The notes under the pieces are model-generated. The model was given only the letters and a program-made list of their open reading frames with translations. It was not told where the DNA came from and did not search any database. A program made the translations under genes and the position numbers. From Frigoribacterium faeni (lineage in GTDB: Bacteria > Actinomycetota > Actinomycetes > Actinomycetales > Microbacteriaceae): a stretch of 64,000 bases of DNA. Shown here one piece after another: positions 60,545-64,000 of this stretch (positions are counted from its first letter, which is position 1; every line of letters begins with the position of its first letter). The DNA lies in contig NZ_BJUV01000008.1 in assembly GCF_007988805.1 (NCBI RefSeq), positions 1 to 64,000 on the forward strand, in the 5' to 3' direction.

Positions 60545-61828
60545 TCACGCGAAGAGGGTCTCGCCCACCCAGCCCCCCTCGGACGCTCCCGGCGGGATCG
60601 CGAAGATCGCCGAGCCGACGTGCTTGACGTACTCGCTCATCCGGTCGCTCCGCGCCAGCGCCTGCTGGATCGGCACGAACTGCCGTCGCGCGTCGCGGTT
60701 GAAGCAGAGGAAGAACAGTCCTGCGTTCAGGCGCCCGAGCTCGTCGTTGCCGTCGACGAAGTTGTAGCCCCGGCGCAGCAGCGTGGCCCCGTCGTTGTTC
60801 CGCGGGTGAGCCAGGGCCACGTGCGAGTCGGGGGCGATCGCGGGGCCGCCCCCGTCGGTCGCGGCGACGGTGAAGTCGGGCTCGGTGAACTCGGTCCCGC
60901 CCGACAGGGGTGCCCCCTCCGCCTTGTCCCGCCCGATGACGGTCTGCTGCTCGCCGAGGGAGGCGTGGTCCCAGGTCTCGATCGTCATCCGGATCTTGCG
61001 GGCGACGAGATAGGACCCGCCGGCCATCCACCCGGCGCCGTCTCCGGCCGCGGCCCAGACGCCCTCGTCGACGGCTGCGGTGTCCTCGGCCTTGACGTTG
61101 GCCGTGCCGTCCTTGAAGCCGAACAGGTTGCGCAGCGTCGTCTGGCCCCGGGTGGTCGACGAGGTCCGGCCGAAGCCGAGCTGCGACCAGCGGAGGGAGG
61201 CGCGGCCGAAGGCGATGCGCGAGAGGTTGCGGATCGCGTGCACCGCCACCTGGGGGTCGTCGCTGCACGCCTGGATGCAGAGGTCGCCCCCGCTGGCCGC
61301 CTCGATCAGCTGGTCGCCCGAGAAGTGCGGCAGTTCGATCAGGGCAGGGGGTCGCCTCGAGGCCAGGCCGAAGCGGTCGGTCCCGTCCGCGGTCGTGAAC
61401 AGGGTCGGGCCGACGCCGATCGTCACGGTGAGGCCCGCGGCGGGCAGGCCCCGTGCCTCCCCGGTGTCGTCGGGAGGCGCGGCGAGGCTTCCGCCGGTGG
61501 CTCCCGTCGGGCTCACGTCGAGTCCCGCCGTGAGCCGGGAGGCGGCGTAGCTCCAGTCCTGGAGCAGCTCGATCAGCTCGTTCCGGGAGACCCCGTCGGC
61601 GACGTCGAAGGCGGCGAAGTGCAATCGGTCCTGCGCGGCGGTGACGATGCCGGACTGGTGGCGTCCGAAGAACGGGTACGAGGCGGAGGCCCCCGACGAC
61701 CCGCCGGCGTGGGCGGTGACGGCGCGATCGGCTCCGACGCCGAGCCCCAGTCCGAGCACGCCGGCGCCGACGCCGGTCCCGACGAGGCCGAGCAGGCCCC
61801 GTCGCGACAGGCCGCTGCTGTCCGTCAC
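60545..61828 (-). CDS. efeB: EfeB, Dyp-type haem peroxidase of iron uptake
   Basis: 427 residues. Tat signal SRRGLLGLVGTGVG at the start, so exported folded. Dyp-peroxidase motif GFKDGTAN (GxxDG class) and a later haem-ligand region (LAHPRNNDGATLLRRGYNFVDG). It is thought to oxidise Fe(II) or take part in iron release for EfeUO. GTG 61828, two bases after the efeO stop. Confidence 0.95.
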   Translation of the reverse strand: MTDSSGLSRRGLLGLVGTGVGAGVLGLGLGVGADRAVTAHAGGSSGASASYPFFGRHQSGIVTAAQDRLHFAAFDVADGVSRNELIELLQDWSYAASRLTAGLDVSPTGATGGSLAAPPDDTGEARGLPAAGLTVTIGVGPTLFTTADGTDRFGLASRRPPALIELPHFSGDQLIEAASGGDLCIQACSDDPQVAVHAIRNLSRIAFGRASLRWSQLGFGRTSSTTRGQTTLRNLFGFKDGTANVKAEDTAAVDEGVWAAAGDGAGWMAGGSYLVARKIRMTIETWDHASLGEQQTVIGRDKAEGAPLSGGTEFTEPDFTVAATDGGGPAIAPDSHVALAHPRNNDGATLLRRGYNFVDGNDELGRLNAGLFFLCFNRDARRQFVPIQQALARSDRMSEYVKHVGSAIFAIPPGASEGGWVGETLFA

Positions 61829-61830
61829 CG

Positions 61831-63027
61831 TCAGGCGACCAGCGCCGACGTCAGCCTGCTGAGCGGCTCGCTGAGCGCGTTGACGGCGTCCGAGAGCTTC
61901 TTCTTGTCGGCGTCGGTCAGCTCGGTGTACGAGGGGTAGCCCGCGTCGAGGCTGCCGTAGCCGGCCAGGAGCGTCTCGACCTTCGTCAGCTGCGCGTCGA
62001 TCGAGGTGGCGAGCTCGGGGTCCTTCTCGTCGACGATGTCGCGGACCCCGTCGAAGGCGACGCGGGCGCCCTCGAGGTTGCCCTGGAAGTCGTAGAGGTC
62101 GGTGTGCGACCAGATCTCCTCCTCGCCGGTGATCTTGCCCGTCGCGACCTCGTCCATCAGACCCACGGCGCCGTTGGCGATCGTGTCGATGCCGACGGTG
62201 AAGTCGCTCGCGGTGACCTCGTCGTAGAGGTCCGCCGTGTCGCTCGTCAGCAGGTCCGCGTAGTGCGCGCGCTCGTCGGCCGTCAGGGGGACGTACGCCG
62301 CGCCTCCGTTCTCGTCCGCCGAGGGCTGCCAGAGGTCCTTCTCGATCCGGTGCCAGCCGGTCCACTCGGTGCCGGGCTCGACGTCGGCCTCGCGGAAGTC
62401 GATCTTCGGGTCGAGGTCGCCGAACGACTCGGCCACCGGCTCGATGCGCTCGTAGTGCGCCCGCGCCGACGGGTACAGCGACCGGGCCTTCTCGTCGTCG
62501 CCGGCCGTGTATGCGGCGAGGAACTCGTCGGTGGCCGTGACGAGCTGCCCGGTCTGGTCCTTCACGTAACCGACGTAGGCGGTCGCCGCGGCGTCGATCC
62601 GCTCCTTCTCGCTGCCGGTCGCCTCGACGGCCGTGCCCGAGTCGGTCACCGTGAAGGAGGCGCGGACGCCTTCGCCGACGAGGCCCGGGACGCAGGCGGT
62701 GTAGTAGTCGCCTGCCGGGACCGAGACGGTCATCGACCCGGTGGTGCCCGGCCCGATGTTCTCCTTCTCGCTGATGATCCGGAGGCCGTCGTCGGCGAGC
62801 AGCTCGAACTCGCTGTTGTCGCTGCCGTTGTTCGTCATGGTGAACGTGACCGGACCGCTCGGCACCGAGGTGGTCGAGAGGGAGCACCCGTCGTCGGTGC
62901 CGTCGACCGTGACCGCGGTGGCCGCGGACGATCCCGCGGGGGCGTTGGCGACGCAGCCGGTGAGGGCGAGGGCCAGTGCGGCGAGGCCGGAGGCGACGGC
63001 GAGGGGGCGGAGGGGGCGAGGGGTCAT
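61831..63027 (-). CDS. efeO: EfeO, iron-uptake lipoprotein (cupredoxin plus M75 domain)
   Basis: 398 residues. Lipobox ALTGC25. Cupredoxin-like part at about 38-130 (VTVDGTDDGCSLS ... YYTACVPGLVGEG), then the imelysin/M75 part with the HxxE metal motif GWHRIEKDLW. Binds ferrous/ferric iron outside and hands it to EfeU. Overlaps efeU (ATGA). Confidence 0.95.
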   Translation of the reverse strand: MTPRPLRPLAVASGLAALALALTGCVANAPAGSSAATAVTVDGTDDGCSLSTTSVPSGPVTFTMTNNGSDNSEFELLADDGLRIISEKENIGPGTTGSMTVSVPAGDYYTACVPGLVGEGVRASFTVTDSGTAVEATGSEKERIDAAATAYVGYVKDQTGQLVTATDEFLAAYTAGDDEKARSLYPSARAHYERIEPVAESFGDLDPKIDFREADVEPGTEWTGWHRIEKDLWQPSADENGGAAYVPLTADERAHYADLLTSDTADLYDEVTASDFTVGIDTIANGAVGLMDEVATGKITGEEEIWSHTDLYDFQGNLEGARVAFDGVRDIVDEKDPELATSIDAQLTKVETLLAGYGSLDAGYPSYTELTDADKKKLSDAVNALSEPLSRLTSALVA

Positions 63028-63899
63028 TCGGAGGCTCCTGCGGTGCGGTGGACGAGAGACGGGGAGGCGGGGGCCGAGGGCGAGGGCCGGCGGGGCCCCC
63101 GGCGTCGGGTCGCGCGGACGACGAGGGGCACGACGACGATCAGGTAGACGAGCCAGGCGGTCAGCTGGAGCCAGCTGGGCGCGGGCGTGAAGCCGACGAG
63201 CCCCTGCAGCAGCGTGCCCACGGGGCTCGTCGGCGGGATGGCGGCGCTGACGTCGAAGGCCAGGGAGGCGCGGCCGGGCAGCACGCCCGCCTCCTGCAGA
63301 TCGCCGACCCCGTACGCCAGCACGCCCGCGGCGACGACCACCAGGAAGTACCCCGTGACGGTGAAGAAGCGTCGGAGGTCGATGGCCATCACGCCGCGGT
63401 GGATCGCGACGCCGATCGCGACGGCGCTCAGGATGCCGAGGAGCGCTCCGATCATCGGGGTGGCGCCGCCGCCGGTGGACTGCACGGTGGCCCAGACGAA
63501 CAGCGCCGTCTCGATGCCCTCACGACCCACGGAGAGGAACCCCAGGGCGACGATCGCCCACGCCCCGCCCGCGAGGGCGCGATCGAGGCCCGACTCGAGC
63601 TCGCCCTTGAGGCTCCTGGCGGTGCGGGCCATCCAGAAGACCATCCAGGTCACGAAGCCCACGGCGACGATCGAGAGGCCGCCGCCGATCAGCTCCTGGG
63701 CCTGGAACGTGAGGCCGTAGGCGCCGAAGGTGAGCAGTGCGCCGATGCCGAGCGACAGGACGACGGCGGCGGAGACGCCGAGCCAGAGGCGGGGGAGCAC
63801 GTCGGGGCGCCCGACCTTCACGACGTAGGCGACGAGGATGCCGACGACGAGGGCGGCTTCGAGGCCCTCTCGGAGTCCGATGAGGTAGTTGGCGAGCAT
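63024..63899 (-). CDS. efeU: EfeU, FTR1-family iron permease
   Basis: 291 residues with seven membrane helices. Two REGxE iron motifs: R10-E-G-L-E14 and R126-E-G-I-E130. Starts MLANYLIGLREGLEAALVVG, as in EfeU. First gene of efeU-efeO-efeB; an IdeR/DtxR box lies about 80 bases upstream, so the operon should be on when iron is low. Confidence 0.96.
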   Translation of the reverse strand: MLANYLIGLREGLEAALVVGILVAYVVKVGRPDVLPRLWLGVSAAVVLSLGIGALLTFGAYGLTFQAQELIGGGLSIVAVGFVTWMVFWMARTARSLKGELESGLDRALAGGAWAIVALGFLSVGREGIETALFVWATVQSTGGGATPMIGALLGILSAVAIGVAIHRGVMAIDLRRFFTVTGYFLVVVAAGVLAYGVGDLQEAGVLPGRASLAFDVSAAIPPTSPVGTLLQGLVGFTPAPSWLQLTAWLVYLIVVVPLVVRATRRRGPRRPSPSAPASPSLVHRTAGASE

Positions 63900-63978
63900 G
63901 GAGCGGCTTTCGGGTGGTGGACGGCGGGGGCGTCACCGTCGGCGCCACGGGGTCCGGCGCGGGTACCGCACCGAACAG

Positions 63979-63997
63979 TTTGGTTAGGCTAACCTTG
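63979..63997. promoter_or_regulatory. IdeR/DtxR iron box
   Basis: TTTGGTTAGGCTAACCTTG matches 16 of 19 bases of the iron-box consensus TTAGGTTAGGCTAACCTAA. It lies upstream of efeU on the minus strand and would be bound by Fe(II)-IdeR/DtxR to repress efeUOB. It may also serve a gene beyond the window. Confidence 0.8.
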
Positions 63998-64000
63998 CTA

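Noticed and set aside
61196-63275. GGGAGGCGCGGCCG in efeB and efeU as more members of the dispersed motif
   Set aside because: They lack the first AGGA context and sit in conserved coding positions (GRASL), so common codon use may explain them.

Overview
The window is high-GC DNA from an actinobacterium, most likely a member of the Microbacteriaceae and possibly Curtobacterium or a close relative. The support is indirect: actinobacterial marker families (DUF4245, DUF6264 directly after ispH, DUF6457), a LAxTG-type cell-wall sorting signal, EfeUOB behind an IdeR/DtxR-type box, a MhuD-like haem-degrading enzyme, and many genes whose start codon lies 5 to 8 bases after a TANNNT -10 box, which suggests leaderless transcripts. 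I see no rRNA, tRNA, transposase, phage gene or CRISPR array. It reads as a stable chromosomal segment with 57 protein genes packed tightly, often with ATGA or GTGA overlaps.

Layout. 1-452: no gene, but two large hairpins. 453-2224: a DUF559-type protein and an orphan prepilin peptidase. 2306-6660 (minus): xseA-xseB-DUF4245-carbonic anhydrase-fumC. 6787-8474: ispH and a DUF6264 membrane protein. 8555-15492: fba, a 1120-residue cell-wall-anchored surface protein, glpX and rmuC. 15590-20561: a DEDDh exonuclease, ychF, an alanine-dehydrogenase-like enzyme, and a divergent TetR/metallo-hydrolase pair. 20587-26056 (minus): a molybdenum cluster mobA-DUF6457-moeA-fdhD-fdhF. 26213-30394: msrBA, an ABC-F ATPase, small proteins and an SDR. 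30390-31776: a secreted FG-GAP/excalibur protein between two near-identical 70-base hairpins, then GC-rich microsatellite DNA. 31775-34093: MarR and a GH53 galactanase.

34369-43191 is a seven-gene plus-strand operon: peptide ABC importer, gamma-glutamyltransferase, GntR regulator and acetamidase/formamidase, which looks like a pathway to import and break down gamma-glutamyl or amide compounds. 43269-46032: MhuD-like enzyme, FBP zinc protein, PrmC-like methyltransferase, lipoprotein and SseB protein. 46094-51078: tandem glycine riboswitch and gcvT-gcvH-gcvP. 51387-57815: CPBP membrane protein and a second oligopeptide ABC operon. 57957-63899: typA, a lipoprotein, and efeU-efeO-efeB with the iron box at the right edge.

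The main signals not explained by ordinary gene content are a dispersed GAGGAGGCGCGG motif found in terminator stems, in a riboswitch arm and inside reading frames; the duplicated 70-base hairpin around one secreted-protein gene; the leaderless-promoter pattern; and the gamma-glutamyl/amide uptake operon. Function calls rest on motif recognition by eye, without database searches.
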